In this document: positions 1-9,195 of the stretch, in pieces
Numbering within the stretch: position 1 is the first letter of the stretch
Layout: the number at the start of each line of letters is the position of its first letter
IMG/VR virus record: IMGVR_UViG_3300025131_000346
Span: 1-26,653 of that record
Length of the DNA: 26,653 nt
Reading direction: 5' to 3' (one strand)
Source of the DNA: a virus
Notes under the pieces: model-generated
Told to the model about the DNA's origin: nothing
Seen by the model: the letters and a program-made list of their open reading frames with translations, nothing else
Database searches by the model: none
Made by a program: the position numbers and the translations under genes

Positions 1-279
1 AGTTAATTCATTTTGTTTAACAAAGTACTGGGAAATACCAGATATATTATTCAAAGAAGAAGTTTGCGAATTTGCTACAGCAGACAAGGATAAAACGCTG
101 GCGATATTGTCTGCTGCAACTAAATTAGTATTTATAACTTGAGATAAAGTATTAATCTCCCTCCCACTAAGAGTTATATCCTCTTGGGCATACACCGCAG
201 GAGTAATCTTCTCTAAATAGTCTACAAAATTACTCTTGAAGTACTTTCTAGGAGAAGGTGTATACTTATTTTGGCCCAT
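1..279 (-). CDS. Probable baseplate/tail protein, N-terminal part (gene continues beyond the left edge)
   Basis: An open frame begins with ATG at 279, sharing a TAATG stop/start with the gp6-like gene upstream of it, and stays open to base 1, giving 93 residues (MGQNKYTPSPRKY at the start). I do not recognise the family. The visible part is polar, rich in Ser, Asn and Leu, with no signal peptide or membrane segment. The tight coupling to the gp6-like gene and its place at the distal end of the baseplate operon suggest a further wedge or peripheral baseplate component, by analogy with T4 where genes 7 and 8 follow gene 6. That role is inferred from position only. Confidence 0.7.
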   Translation of the reverse strand, partial: MGQNKYTPSPRKYFKSNFVDYLEKITPAVYAQEDITLSGREINTLSQVINTNLVAADNIASVLSLSAVANSQTSSLNNISGISQYFVKQNELT

Positions 280-1877
280 TAGTCTAAGAATTCAAGGTTA
301 ATTGTTAGGTTATTGAGTTGAATAATCTCATTAAAATCAACTCTTACATCCTGCTGAAGATTATCAATAGTGGAGTATCTTATCTCATCTATTTCAAAAA
401 TAACTCTGTTAATATCTGCAATAATTAGAGGTTGTCCAAAAGTTCTATTATCAACATTCAAATAGTTTAGTACCTTATTTCTAACCTTAGAAACAATAGA
501 CCCTTTGTTCGGTTCTTGCTCCTTATCAACTCTTACTGTAGTCACTAAATCAAAAGTTCTAATTAACCCGTCTACAATAACTATTTCATCTGTAGCCATT
601 TTCTTTGTGCCCATAGCAGCTAATAATTCAGTTTTGAAGTTAGGAGTAGCTTTTTGTAGCTGAAGATCGGAAGCTTTCTCTAAAATATAAATATCAAGCG
701 TATTTGCAGAAGCGTATGCTTTTCTAGTTGCTGCGACTGCTTTACCTATTGTCCCCCAACTACTAATATAAGTATTAGCAAATACAGTATAATCCTCTAA
801 AGTTACCAATCTATCTTGTCTTCTAAATGTTAAAGGAGCCCATTTTTTTGCATGATTTAAGGTTTCAGCATTAGAACCCCCTACAGCAACAGAAATATTT
901 GTAACAGTTCCTTCTTTACTAATACTGTTAGATGTTCCCGTTATTGTAGCATTTATAGATCTTTTCGCAATATTTCCTCTTCCTCCTCCTCCCACTCTAT
1001 AGGTTACAAAATAGGACGCAGTATCATCAGGTGACACTCCAACTACCCCGTCCCCAAATACTACCGTTGCTGCATAATCATCATCATAGACTATCTCAAA
1101 AATTTTATCTGATGTACCTGATGCAAAATAAACATTATCTACCTCTGTATATGCTCCACTTGCGGTTGCAGTATTAGAATTAATATATACATCTATACTT
1201 CCATCTACCACAGGACTTTGAGTAAGCTTAATGCTCTTTACAGCCTCTGTAGCAGCAAATTGACCACTATCAGTTACTAAAGCTCCCTCCTGTAGGACTA
1301 AATTGCTATAAATAGTACTAGTATCGTTACTATTATCAGACTCCACATCGTACAAAGAAATATTTCCTGTACTATTAGCTGTATCGGCAAATCCATTAAT
1401 TACTTTATATAAAGTGAAAGAAAGTGCTGCGCCATCTACTGGAGATACTGTAGAAATAACTCTATTTGCAGGAGTGAGAACATAGGGGAACCCTGCTACT
1501 GGGGAGTCATCAAAAGTTATTTGTGCGTCTGTGGCTGCTGATAGAGGGCCGCGCATTCTAACCCCAATTAATTGGAGTAGTTTTTTCATGCTACCTCTTT
1601 GCGTTGCTGTTGCAAAAAAGTTTTCATTAGCTAACATATCAGCTTTCATAGACAACACAGCACCCTGATAAGCTATAAGTTCTATAAACATCATCCCTAA
1701 GTCTGATTCCACAAAATATTGATACTCAAGAGGATAAACTGCCTTTATATAAGCAATTAAAGATTCTTTAAGTGAAAGAAAATCCGTAGCAGCAAAATTT
1801 ATTAAAGTTGGCTTCTTAAATTCAGGTAATTGCGCCAATTTCATAAAATCTGAGCTTAATGTTCCAGAAAAATTCAT
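279..1877 (-). CDS. Baseplate wedge protein, gp6/J-like
   Basis: This 532-residue protein carries the hallmark of the baseplate J/gp6 family around residues 273-304: VVFGDGVVGVSPDD followed by a YRVGGGGRGNIA stretch. In T4, gp6 dimers form the inner ring of baseplate wedges and clamp neighbouring wedges together, and P2 gpJ and Mu gp47 do the equivalent job. The N-terminal region (about 30-105) is helical and contains the conserved-looking LGMMFIELIAYQGAVLS segment typical of the family's wedge-core helix. It is somewhat shorter than T4 gp6 (about 660 aa). The ATG at 1877 overlaps the gp25-like stop in an ATGA junction, so translation is probably coupled. Confident at family level. Confidence 0.88.
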   Translation of the reverse strand: MNFSGTLSSDFMKLAQLPEFKKPTLINFAATDFLSLKESLIAYIKAVYPLEYQYFVESDLGMMFIELIAYQGAVLSMKADMLANENFFATATQRGSMKKLLQLIGVRMRGPLSAATDAQITFDDSPVAGFPYVLTPANRVISTVSPVDGAALSFTLYKVINGFADTANSTGNISLYDVESDNSNDTSTIYSNLVLQEGALVTDSGQFAATEAVKSIKLTQSPVVDGSIDVYINSNTATASGAYTEVDNVYFASGTSDKIFEIVYDDDYAATVVFGDGVVGVSPDDTASYFVTYRVGGGGRGNIAKRSINATITGTSNSISKEGTVTNISVAVGGSNAETLNHAKKWAPLTFRRQDRLVTLEDYTVFANTYISSWGTIGKAVAATRKAYASANTLDIYILEKASDLQLQKATPNFKTELLAAMGTKKMATDEIVIVDGLIRTFDLVTTVRVDKEQEPNKGSIVSKVRNKVLNYLNVDNRTFGQPLIIADINRVIFEIDEIRYSTIDNLQQDVRVDFNEIIQLNNLTINLEFLD

Positions 1878-2341
1878 TTTATAAGTACTCCTACATCAAA
1901 TACAGCTAACTCATTCTCATCTAATTGTAACATTAGAGTTACAAACAAAGAATTTCCTCCTGATGGCCCATTTACTCCAGCAGGAACTACGGATATTTTT
2001 TTTACTGTAGCCCCTACAATATATCTCTTAAAAGAATAGAGGACTTCGTTTTTTATAGCTTCAAAAGTGTTTTCATCTAAGGGCTGAAACAAGAATTTTC
2101 TTAAATTACATCCATATTTTGGTAAAAGAATTCTCTCTCCTCTTTCTGTAGCGAGTAATTGCTGTACGGAAGCCCTAATCATATACGCCCCGGAAGATTT
2201 ACTAAAAAATCCTCCTAAAGACCTACTTTTCCCCAAAGGATAGTCTAATCCATATATAACTCGCTCATGTTTAGTCTCTTTGAACTGAATAGAGCGAGGT
2301 GCTACTTTTCCGTAGATATTAACTGTTTGATTAGCTGCCAT
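1874..2341 (-). CDS. Baseplate wedge protein, gp25-like (GPW/gp25 family)
   Basis: This 155-residue protein matches the GPW/gp25 fold. Residues 65-88 contain TERGERILLPKYGCNLRKF, the family's conserved ER..P.yG..l..flF region, followed by a helix. gp25 forms part of the wedge core with gp6 and gp53 and initiates sheath polymerisation; the same fold is found in TssE of type VI secretion. Length is close to the usual size of about 130-150 aa. The start ATG at 2341 overlaps the upstream stop as TAATG, and the gene is followed directly by the gp6-like gene, the same neighbour order as in many contractile-tail systems. Confidence 0.92.
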   Translation of the reverse strand: MAANQTVNIYGKVAPRSIQFKETKHERVIYGLDYPLGKSRSLGGFFSKSSGAYMIRASVQQLLATERGERILLPKYGCNLRKFLFQPLDENTFEAIKNEVLYSFKRYIVGATVKKISVVPAGVNGPSGGNSLFVTLMLQLDENELAVFDVGVLIK

Positions 2342-5049
2342 TAGATTAGAATAGATTTAAAGAACCCTTGTTGGGCTTTATAATTTTTTAGGACCTCATT
2401 ACTATTTAGGGGTTTAGAATAAAATTTCAAACTACCTAGATGACCACGATAACTGCTTACGATACCCCCTCGGTCGCCACCTAAGAAGTTTCCGCTTTTA
2501 TACATTCCGTCTGTATAACCTCCTCCTACAATCCAAGGAGTATAGAATGAATTAAGTCTAGGACCTTGTTGCAATGTGGAAGGCCCATCAACTGTAGTAC
2601 TGGAATACTCAAAACTATTGTTATTCTTAAACGAAGGTAGGTTTATTGTTTTATATGGTTCCACTCCAAAAACGGTATCAATAGAAGAGGTAGCTAACAA
2701 AGTTCCATCAGCATAGAATTTTATTGTATTTGTTTGTGGGGATACAGTAATATTAAAAAGCACAAATTGAGAAGATACATTCCCTAATAAAGTATTGGAA
2801 GACAAATCAACTTTCATCTTATAGAAAGTAGGTGCCACCCCACAACCAGAAATATCCGTGTTGATCCAAGAAGCAGAGGATGTATCTCTTGCCTGGGTAG
2901 GTGCAATAAAGAAACTTAATGAGGATGCTGGGTCATTATCGTAATTACTATTACTGTATCCTACAGAGTCCTGAGTAAGCCTTCTATCCCTAGTAAAGCC
3001 GCAAATAAGCCCCCTATTGAAGTTTCCTCCCCTCATATTTTGTAGATAATCTAGATCTCTAAGGGCTCCCGTCTCATCTAAAGCAGAGGAGCCTACTGTG
3101 GCTCCAACATTCTCACAGGACAGAATAGCCTTGGTTAATGCGGAAGTTGTAGAGCTTAACCAACCAGCCTCTCCTTCCATTATGTTTGGAACATATGACC
3201 AAAACTCCATACTAAACCCACTAGGACTATAGGTTAAATCTCTATACTTTGAAGTGTCAGGTAATCTCACAAAAGAACCTAGAGCCGAGGCCGCTACAGT
3301 ATCTGTACTTTTGTTCTTCACAATTCCTTCCAGATATGGGATTGCCAGTCCTGATACAAAGATCGAAGAAGAATTTGTTGCAACTAACTTTGCATTATTG
3401 TACATATCTTGAGTAGCACAATTGGTAACAAAGAAGTCTGTAGAGGACGGGAGTACTACTTTAGTTTCTAAGAAATTATAAATGGAGAATAAACTATCCT
3501 CCTCTATTAAGTCTGTGAGGGAAAGCACCGTTCCTGATGGGCTCCCAGACGGAGTATAAATAATACTACCTTTTCCAACAGTAGGAACATTTAAATGATG
3601 ATATGTTAGGCTTGGGGGGTTGGGGGCTGAAATAGTAAAGACAGGATTAATGGGATAAACCATACCCTCAACCTCTCCCTCCTCAAAGATTAAAGCCTTT
3701 TGCTGCTCTAATTGAACAACTAGATTGTATGGCTCTAGAAAGGAGAAATCATTAATAGGTATATCTCCTGGAGCGAATATGGGTGCATCAGCACCTCCAT
3801 AAACTTGAGGAGCTTTTATAGCTACCTCTATCTGCTTTTTGCGTCTATCAATTTTACTATTATGATTAGCAAGTTCAGAAATAATTAACTGTCGCTCATT
3901 GTTAACTATAGAAGAGTCCTCCCCGTAAGTGCCAATAAACGAGACTAGATCTCCTGACAAATCATACACATGCTTGTCTCTCTGTTGTTTAAGCACACTT
4001 AAAAAGTGATCTGAATCATAATAAGCTTGCATACCCTTACTGTCATCTACTAAATCAAGATCAAACATATTATCTGAAAACTTATTCAGAGAATCAATAG
4101 AAACTGCGTCACCTTTTCCACCAAGGTTTGGATCATAATCGTATTTCCATTTATCTCCAGGAGCGATAATCCCTGATATAGCTAGATAGATTGGATCCAA
4201 TCCTCCAGCCTGGGAATCGTAATATAGACCGTCTGAGGTTAGAATATACTGACCTCCTGTGGTGAGAGGTGGTCCGTAAGTTAATCGGAAGACTTCCTCT
4301 TCGGGGAGACCAGGATCTTCAGCAGGTACTCTAATGAAGGTTGTACCTGAAAGAGCAGCATCCAACGCAGTAATATCTAAGAATCTAGGCTCTAAAGAAG
4401 GGTCTGCTGCTCTGTCTCCTAAGATAGTGTTAATATTACTCATAGTAATATTGCATTTTGCTACATGGTCTGCGGCATTGGCAAGTTTAGCCCTATCTCC
4501 CTCATAAAGATAGTATAAGAATGGATCAACAGCGGCAGCGGGCATCGTAGCCCTCTGAGTGGCCGCATTTCCTTGTTGAAACTCCTCCGTCCGGTTCCAA
4601 TCATCCAGACACTTTTTTGCTGCTGTAAAATCATCAATAACAGTTTTAACATTTTGATATATATCCATAGCTTGATCTATTGCCACAAAAAAAGCATCCC
4701 CTACTCCCTTATTATTGTCCGTACCTTGGCCCTCATCATTATCTGTTCCAATTTTTGACGAATTAGATTTGTACTTAAAATTTCCTTGATCAGTAGCAAA
4801 CTCTGTAACACCACTATCAAGCATTACTTTTTTCTGTGTTTCCCCTGCCACCTGATTAGCTTTCGTCTTCGATGATGCGACCTCTCCTAGTATCTGTGAT
4901 AAGGTATCATTAGGAAAATAAGATAATATGGTCCCTGGTAATGCAAGCATACAGCTTGGCAACCCATAAGCCATTCCTACGGCTTTAAGATTACTAACAC
5001 CAGTAGTGCCTTTTACTTTAATGAATGTTTCAAGATCGAATGATGCCAT
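2341..5049 (-). CDS. Large virion protein with C-terminal LamG/concanavalin-like domain
   Basis: This 902-residue protein sits between the spike and gp25-like genes, so it is almost certainly baseplate- or tail-associated. Residues 1-150 are helical and polar. Residues 240-300 hold a compact Gly/Tyr-rich segment (GGQYILTSDGLYYDSQAGGL). From about 545 to 900 the sequence looks like a concanavalin/LamG beta-sandwich: it contains GFSMEFWSYVPN (611-622) and closes with a GHLGSLKFYSKPLNSNEV motif typical of the last strands of such domains. That fold often binds carbohydrate, which would suit cell-surface contact. A strong ribosome site (AAGAGGT) lies about 5 nt before ATG 5049. I infer a peripheral baseplate or adhesin role; no T4 equivalent is obvious. 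Confidence 0.75.
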   Translation of the reverse strand: MASFDLETFIKVKGTTGVSNLKAVGMAYGLPSCMLALPGTILSYFPNDTLSQILGEVASSKTKANQVAGETQKKVMLDSGVTEFATDQGNFKYKSNSSKIGTDNDEGQGTDNNKGVGDAFFVAIDQAMDIYQNVKTVIDDFTAAKKCLDDWNRTEEFQQGNAATQRATMPAAAVDPFLYYLYEGDRAKLANAADHVAKCNITMSNINTILGDRAADPSLEPRFLDITALDAALSGTTFIRVPAEDPGLPEEEVFRLTYGPPLTTGGQYILTSDGLYYDSQAGGLDPIYLAISGIIAPGDKWKYDYDPNLGGKGDAVSIDSLNKFSDNMFDLDLVDDSKGMQAYYDSDHFLSVLKQQRDKHVYDLSGDLVSFIGTYGEDSSIVNNERQLIISELANHNSKIDRRKKQIEVAIKAPQVYGGADAPIFAPGDIPINDFSFLEPYNLVVQLEQQKALIFEEGEVEGMVYPINPVFTISAPNPPSLTYHHLNVPTVGKGSIIYTPSGSPSGTVLSLTDLIEEDSLFSIYNFLETKVVLPSSTDFFVTNCATQDMYNNAKLVATNSSSIFVSGLAIPYLEGIVKNKSTDTVAASALGSFVRLPDTSKYRDLTYSPSGFSMEFWSYVPNIMEGEAGWLSSTTSALTKAILSCENVGATVGSSALDETGALRDLDYLQNMRGGNFNRGLICGFTRDRRLTQDSVGYSNSNYDNDPASSLSFFIAPTQARDTSSASWINTDISGCGVAPTFYKMKVDLSSNTLLGNVSSQFVLFNITVSPQTNTIKFYADGTLLATSSIDTVFGVEPYKTINLPSFKNNNSFEYSSTTVDGPSTLQQGPRLNSFYTPWIVGGGYTDGMYKSGNFLGGDRGGIVSSYRGHLGSLKFYSKPLNSNEVLKNYKAQQGFFKSILI

Positions 5050-5060
5050 GATATACCTCT

Positions 5061-6326
5061 TTAGTATGTAGTAATTCCCCTACTACCATAGGAATTTCCT
5101 ACGGGGTTCACAGCAGGATTAGTAGTGCTAGATTTGCCACCTTGCAATTCAATTGTACCCCCATCAGCATCAGCAGCCACCACCCCGCCAGGGCAATTAA
5201 GACTTATTTTATTACCCGATTGTATCTTAACTTCATTGCCTGCTTTCATATTAATATTATTGGCAGCCTTTATATTAATATCACCCCCTCCTCCATCTAA
5301 ATTGTTTACAGCTTCTATACCAACTGTACCCGTGGTTTTAATAATAATATTCCCATTTGTACCATGTGTTTGGATTTCTATTCTCTGTCCATTTGCAATT
5401 CCCGAAGGATCTAAACATTCTATAAATATTCTTCCGTTTTGGGCTAAAGAAAGTGTATTAACATCCTTCCACTTACTCTGGATGTTAACATTTCCACAAA
5501 GAAGACCACTTTCCTCTCCCCACTCAACTGTAGCATTTTGTCCTGCGATAACAGCAGCGTTATTTAATATTTGAAGCTCTCGACCTCCAGTTCCTACCAC
5601 AATATCTGTTTGATTATCTGTATTTATATATTTTTGAGGTCCAGTAGTCTCTACCTGAACCATATCAGCGACAATACCTTGGCTTACTGCGTCTGCTGAG
5701 TCTCCAGTTATAGTTATTTTGCTTGTACCTGTCTTATTCCCCGCATCGAGGATTATGGAATCAATTCCTGGGCTGTCAATTAGAGAAACCTTCTTTCCTG
5801 CCGATGAATAAATCTCTGTTTTAATATTCATCGCTGGTTGGACTAGAGAGGGGTCATCGTCAGGAAAGCTTTGCGGATTTCCCCCAGCATCAAGTTGAGC
5901 TTGTTGTTCCCAACTCATTCTAGCTCTTTTTTGTCTTACAAATTTAATGCCATTCCCATCTTCATCTTGATAAGCTAGTATGTTTGGCACTCCAGTACCT
6001 GCTCCGAGTTCTCCAGCTACATCTACTACTCTTTGTGCAGGAGGAAGCTCAGAAAAAGAGTTTACCCCCTCATTAGTCATAGAAAGTTCTTGTTGAAAGG
6101 TTGAACTTAAGTAATACCAATCCCCTCCCTTCTCTGGCTGAACTACAAGAATAGAAACTCCTACTCCTGGAATATGACCAACAAAGCCTCCTCCTGCCCC
6201 TCCCATATAGGGGGAAGTTCCGTGGATAAACTTATCTTGTTCTCCTTCTCCATTAATTTTAGCATAAAATCCATGATTTCTCTTTGGATCAAATCTATTA
6301 GTTACTTCTGCTAGACATATTTTCAT
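5061..6326 (-). CDS. Baseplate central spike, gp5-like, without lysozyme domain
   Basis: This 421-residue protein starts with an OB-fold region like gp5/VgrG (residues about 1-90, with HIPGVGVSILVVQPEKGGDW matching the conserved P..G..V.v.fe.Gd..rp pattern). It ends in a repetitive beta-prism needle (about 310-395) in which hydrophobic residues alternate with Gly and Asn, for example INIKAANNINMKAGNEVKI. T4 gp5 has a lysozyme domain between these parts. Here the middle (about 90-300) shows no lysozyme-like catalytic arrangement and instead looks like an extended spike linker. The protein would trimerise on the hub and puncture the outer membrane. Start ATG 6326 overlaps the hub stop as TAATG, consistent with hub-spike stoichiometric coupling. 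Confidence 0.85.
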   Translation of the reverse strand: MKICLAEVTNRFDPKRNHGFYAKINGEGEQDKFIHGTSPYMGGAGGGFVGHIPGVGVSILVVQPEKGGDWYYLSSTFQQELSMTNEGVNSFSELPPAQRVVDVAGELGAGTGVPNILAYQDEDGNGIKFVRQKRARMSWEQQAQLDAGGNPQSFPDDDPSLVQPAMNIKTEIYSSAGKKVSLIDSPGIDSIILDAGNKTGTSKITITGDSADAVSQGIVADMVQVETTGPQKYINTDNQTDIVVGTGGRELQILNNAAVIAGQNATVEWGEESGLLCGNVNIQSKWKDVNTLSLAQNGRIFIECLDPSGIANGQRIEIQTHGTNGNIIIKTTGTVGIEAVNNLDGGGGDINIKAANNINMKAGNEVKIQSGNKISLNCPGGVVAADADGGTIELQGGKSSTTNPAVNPVGNSYGSRGITTY

Positions 6327-8155
6327 TAGAATGTTGGAACTTTTCTAGGATTACCTGAGGTGGGCTTTTTCTCTTCCTCTTTTATAGCTTTTTCTTTTTT
6401 TACTGTAGCTTGCTTTAATGATCTGTGCATTTTTACTAATTCAAACTCAGAGGATGCACCCTGGCTACTAATTTTATGTGTAAACGAGGTTATAGTATAC
6501 CATCCACTCATGAAGGTATTTAATAAGGTAGTCTCTGGCATTTCACTTTGAGTCTGGAGTATGGGAGCGTCTTGAGCAAAAAGAATACATGGTGACATTA
6601 ACATTTTTCCTGTTCCAAATCTAAAAGAAGGCAGTGTTGTAATAGACATTTGTAGAGAGTCTCGGTACATCCTTTCAGAAAACTCGGCCATCGCAATTAC
6701 TGGGTTTCCTGGCATTTTTTGATCCATTTTAGCTATAGGATTATCTGGTCTAGATAGCAATAAGGCATATACCGCATAAGCATTTTCTGCATACTCAAAA
6801 GCAGAATTAGATCCTTTAAAAAAGCCTAACTCAAATGCTGTGGAAAGCTTCTTCTCTAGTTTATTTATGATTATTTTTTGTGCCTTTACATCATTACCTA
6901 AAGATTTTTCATGATATCTAATAAATGCTATAATATCTCCATGAGTTCGTAAAGGAAGAGTACTATACTTGCTTTCTAATATACCACCAGCAGTTGTAGT
7001 TGCTCTTTTTGCAATCTCTCTCCTAAAGCCAATATTTAAATTATTACGATAAACTAAACTGTTGTCCAACTTTAAACTTAAAACATTAGGATTCTGAGTA
7101 TTATATCTAAACACAGGAATTCCTAAATTTTCAATTTTTTCCCTATCATCTTTGGAGAAAGTATCAATATGCTGGAAATCGTCTGGTAGATATGAGGTAG
7201 GTCCGTATGCTCCTATAATTGAGTGTGGGGGATAAGTAATTTTTCTCACTAAATTATTGTATTTTTGATCTACAAGTATAAGTTTATCTAGTGGGTGAAG
7301 AGGGGCTATCTCTAAAAGAGCCCTAGCTTGTGATATTTCTAAATTTTCAAATACTTTCTCATAGTCTTCTATTGTCGCTATATCTAAATATTGTTGAAGC
7401 TTGGCTTCATCTTCTGCATCTTCATACGCCTTTATGGTATTTTTTGTTTGATTGTCTAACTCTTGGGGGTCTTTAGCACCATATAAAAAGTCTCTTATAA
7501 GTTGTTGATCGCCAAATACGATAGCCCCTTCATCAGAATTAAATACTCGATCCACCCCTCCAAATAAGGGAAAATCTTTATTATATTGATCCGTAGCCCA
7601 AAACTCTAATAATTTTGTATCACTCTCATAAAATAATTGAAAATCAGACCCAGTAATACCTAATGTTGATTTACTTAGGTGCTTAGTTATTTTCATTAAG
7701 ATTCCCCAGTAATCAGGAAGTCCATCTTCGGATGCGCTAGTAATTCCCGCAGTAAAATAACGACTGTTCAAAAAACCTCTAAGAGTCTTATTATAAGAAT
7801 TATATGCATCTTGCTCTCTATAAGCCTCTAAAACTTTTAAAGTTCCTTTTACTGTAGAATCTTTCTCTGAAGAGTTTAGATTTATTCCAAACCCAGAAAG
7901 GATGTTACTCAGAGCATAAAATAATTTTCCTTGCTCGGTAAAATTATGATAATATGTATCATTATTTTCTACAACGGTATTCCATGTAGTTAATTTGTCT
8001 TTAGCTTCCAGATATTTCTTATGTTCCTCTTGTCCATAGAAAGGAATTTCCTCAACGGTCAGATCTAAATCAGGAACCTTTTCTGTCTTTTCTACTTTCT
8101 TTTGCGCTTCAGCTAATCCTTGCTCAATAAGATCCTGTTGGATTAGCTCAGACAA
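6326..8155 (-). CDS. Baseplate hub protein, C-terminal part of a split gene
   Basis: A 609-residue frame whose only available start is TTG at 8155. The frame is actually open further upstream, into the 68-bp duplication. Residues 550-577 (SGWYTITSFTHKISSQGASS, then FELVKMHR) resemble the last strands of gp27/gpD-type hub proteins, which form the ring holding the spike, and the next gene is the spike. The gene is severed from its N-terminal half (8215-9195) by the tandem duplication at 8163-8298. Removing 68 bp joins the two into one 933-aa frame with no internal stop. As it stands, this fragment would need initiation at TTG, and I see no good ribosome site there, so a functional separate protein is doubtful. 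Confidence 0.8.
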   Translation of the reverse strand: MSELIQQDLIEQGLAEAQKKVEKTEKVPDLDLTVEEIPFYGQEEHKKYLEAKDKLTTWNTVVENNDTYYHNFTEQGKLFYALSNILSGFGINLNSSEKDSTVKGTLKVLEAYREQDAYNSYNKTLRGFLNSRYFTAGITSASEDGLPDYWGILMKITKHLSKSTLGITGSDFQLFYESDTKLLEFWATDQYNKDFPLFGGVDRVFNSDEGAIVFGDQQLIRDFLYGAKDPQELDNQTKNTIKAYEDAEDEAKLQQYLDIATIEDYEKVFENLEISQARALLEIAPLHPLDKLILVDQKYNNLVRKITYPPHSIIGAYGPTSYLPDDFQHIDTFSKDDREKIENLGIPVFRYNTQNPNVLSLKLDNSLVYRNNLNIGFRREIAKRATTTAGGILESKYSTLPLRTHGDIIAFIRYHEKSLGNDVKAQKIIINKLEKKLSTAFELGFFKGSNSAFEYAENAYAVYALLLSRPDNPIAKMDQKMPGNPVIAMAEFSERMYRDSLQMSITTLPSFRFGTGKMLMSPCILFAQDAPILQTQSEMPETTLLNTFMSGWYTITSFTHKISSQGASSEFELVKMHRSLKQATVKKEKAIKEEEKKPTSGNPRKVPTF

Positions 8156-8162
8156 AGTATAA

Positions 8163-8298
8163 TTTAAATTTGGTAAAACAACAATAACATTGGAATTTCC
8201 TGTAGCTTTTCTAATTAAATCTCTAATAACTTTAAATTTGGTAAAACAACAATAACATTGGAATTTCCTGTAGCTTTTCTAATTAAATCTCTAATAAC
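8163..8298. repeat. 68-bp perfect tandem duplication that breaks the hub gene
   Basis: Bases 8163-8230 and 8231-8298 are identical head-to-tail copies (offset 68). The match stops on both sides: 8162 differs from 8230, and 8231 from 8299. Because 68 is not a multiple of three, the minus-strand hub frame shifts after reading the right-hand copy and ends four codons into the left copy (..LPNLKLLEI stop). With a single copy the frame reads ..LPNLNYTLSELIQQ and runs on into the downstream frame. Confidence 0.97.
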
Positions 8299-9195
8299 AT
8301 CCGTTATTAGCAAATGAATATCAATTTTATTTAAAAAGAAAGAAGTATCTTCTAATTCAGCCAAAGATAAATAATTATTAACTTCCTTCTGATATTTATC
8401 TGCTAAATCTAGGCCCCACATAGGTAAATCTTCTAAATAAGGAGGGTAGGCATATCCAGCCTCTTTATTCATTGCCGATCCTCTCCATCCATGCAATACC
8501 CTTTTATCTGAATGCTTAAATACATTCAAATCAATAGGAAAAGATTTAGCATCAATTTCTACTCCCAACCCCTCTAAATTTAAATCTACCGATTGTTGGT
8601 GAATATCTCGTCTACCCTCTGTACTGAAAGATAGAGAGGTTGCTGCAAAAGTTAGTGTAATCTGTCGGGATCCCTCTATAGAAAGTTCAGCACCCATTAG
8701 CATCATAGTGTGAGGACCCGACCAAGAATCTAAATTAGGACCTATCCCATAAGCAATATAAACTGATCTAATTCCTCCCAACTTATCTGCTAAAGTAGCA
8801 GAGAATTTTTTAGTAAATTTATCAATGTCTACCGTTTTTTCTGCCTCCGTTTTATCAGCATCTAATCTAATTTGAGAAATAGGATCGGTTTTTTGTGGAG
8901 CATTTCTAGAAATATAATCTACTAATGCATCTGATCCATTCTCCAACATGAATCTCTCTTCAAACTCCTTTTTTGGGTCAATCAGAGTTAATTTCATTAT
9001 ATTTCCCTGCTCCTTCCCACCAAAGAAATGCTCAAAACTAATGAAATTAGGATTAGCTTGGCTATCAAAAAGAAGTGCATCATCAGACTTAGCTATTTCT
9101 TTAGATAGGTCTTCATAATTAGTTCCTACCTTAAAAAGAGTACTTAGGACTCTCCTATCAAAAGCAACTACAACATGTGGGACAGGTAGATTCAT
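8215..9195 (-). CDS. Baseplate hub protein, N-terminal part of a split gene
   Basis: This 326-residue frame starts with ATG 9195, overlapping the gp53-like stop (ATGA). Residues about 145-205 contain a beta-rich segment (YIAYGIGPNLDSWSGPH, then SIEGSRQITLTFAATS) that reads like a hub/gp27 barrel domain, where a ring subunit describes a planar sheet surrounding the tail tube end. The last residues (KLLEI) are encoded by the out-of-frame left copy of the 68-bp duplication, so the natural protein very probably continues into the 6326-8155 frame, making a 933-aa hub. Position after gp53 and before the spike supports the hub assignment. The family call rests mainly on context and the C-terminal half. 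Confidence 0.75.
   Translation of the reverse strand: MNLPVPHVVVAFDRRVLSTLFKVGTNYEDLSKEIAKSDDALLFDSQANPNFISFEHFFGGKEQGNIMKLTLIDPKKEFEERFMLENGSDALVDYISRNAPQKTDPISQIRLDADKTEAEKTVDIDKFTKKFSATLADKLGGIRSVYIAYGIGPNLDSWSGPHTMMLMGAELSIEGSRQITLTFAATSLSFSTEGRRDIHQQSVDLNLEGLGVEIDAKSFPIDLNVFKHSDKRVLHGWRGSAMNKEAGYAYPPYLEDLPMWGLDLADKYQKEVNNYLSLAELEDTSFFLNKIDIHLLITDVIRDLIRKATGNSNVIVVLPNLKLLEI

Noticed and set aside
129-136. T4-late-type TATAAATA on the minus strand (also at 5621-5628 minus, 9586-9593, 17066-17073 and 25860-25867 plus)
   Set aside because: All lie inside coding regions, several antisense, and the number is about what AT-rich sequence gives by chance. Only the intergenic copy at 13063 was kept.
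5125-5574. Plus-strand open frame of 149 codons
   Set aside because: Antisense to the spike gene's repetitive needle; Pro/Leu/Ile-rich, unlike a real protein, and no start signal.
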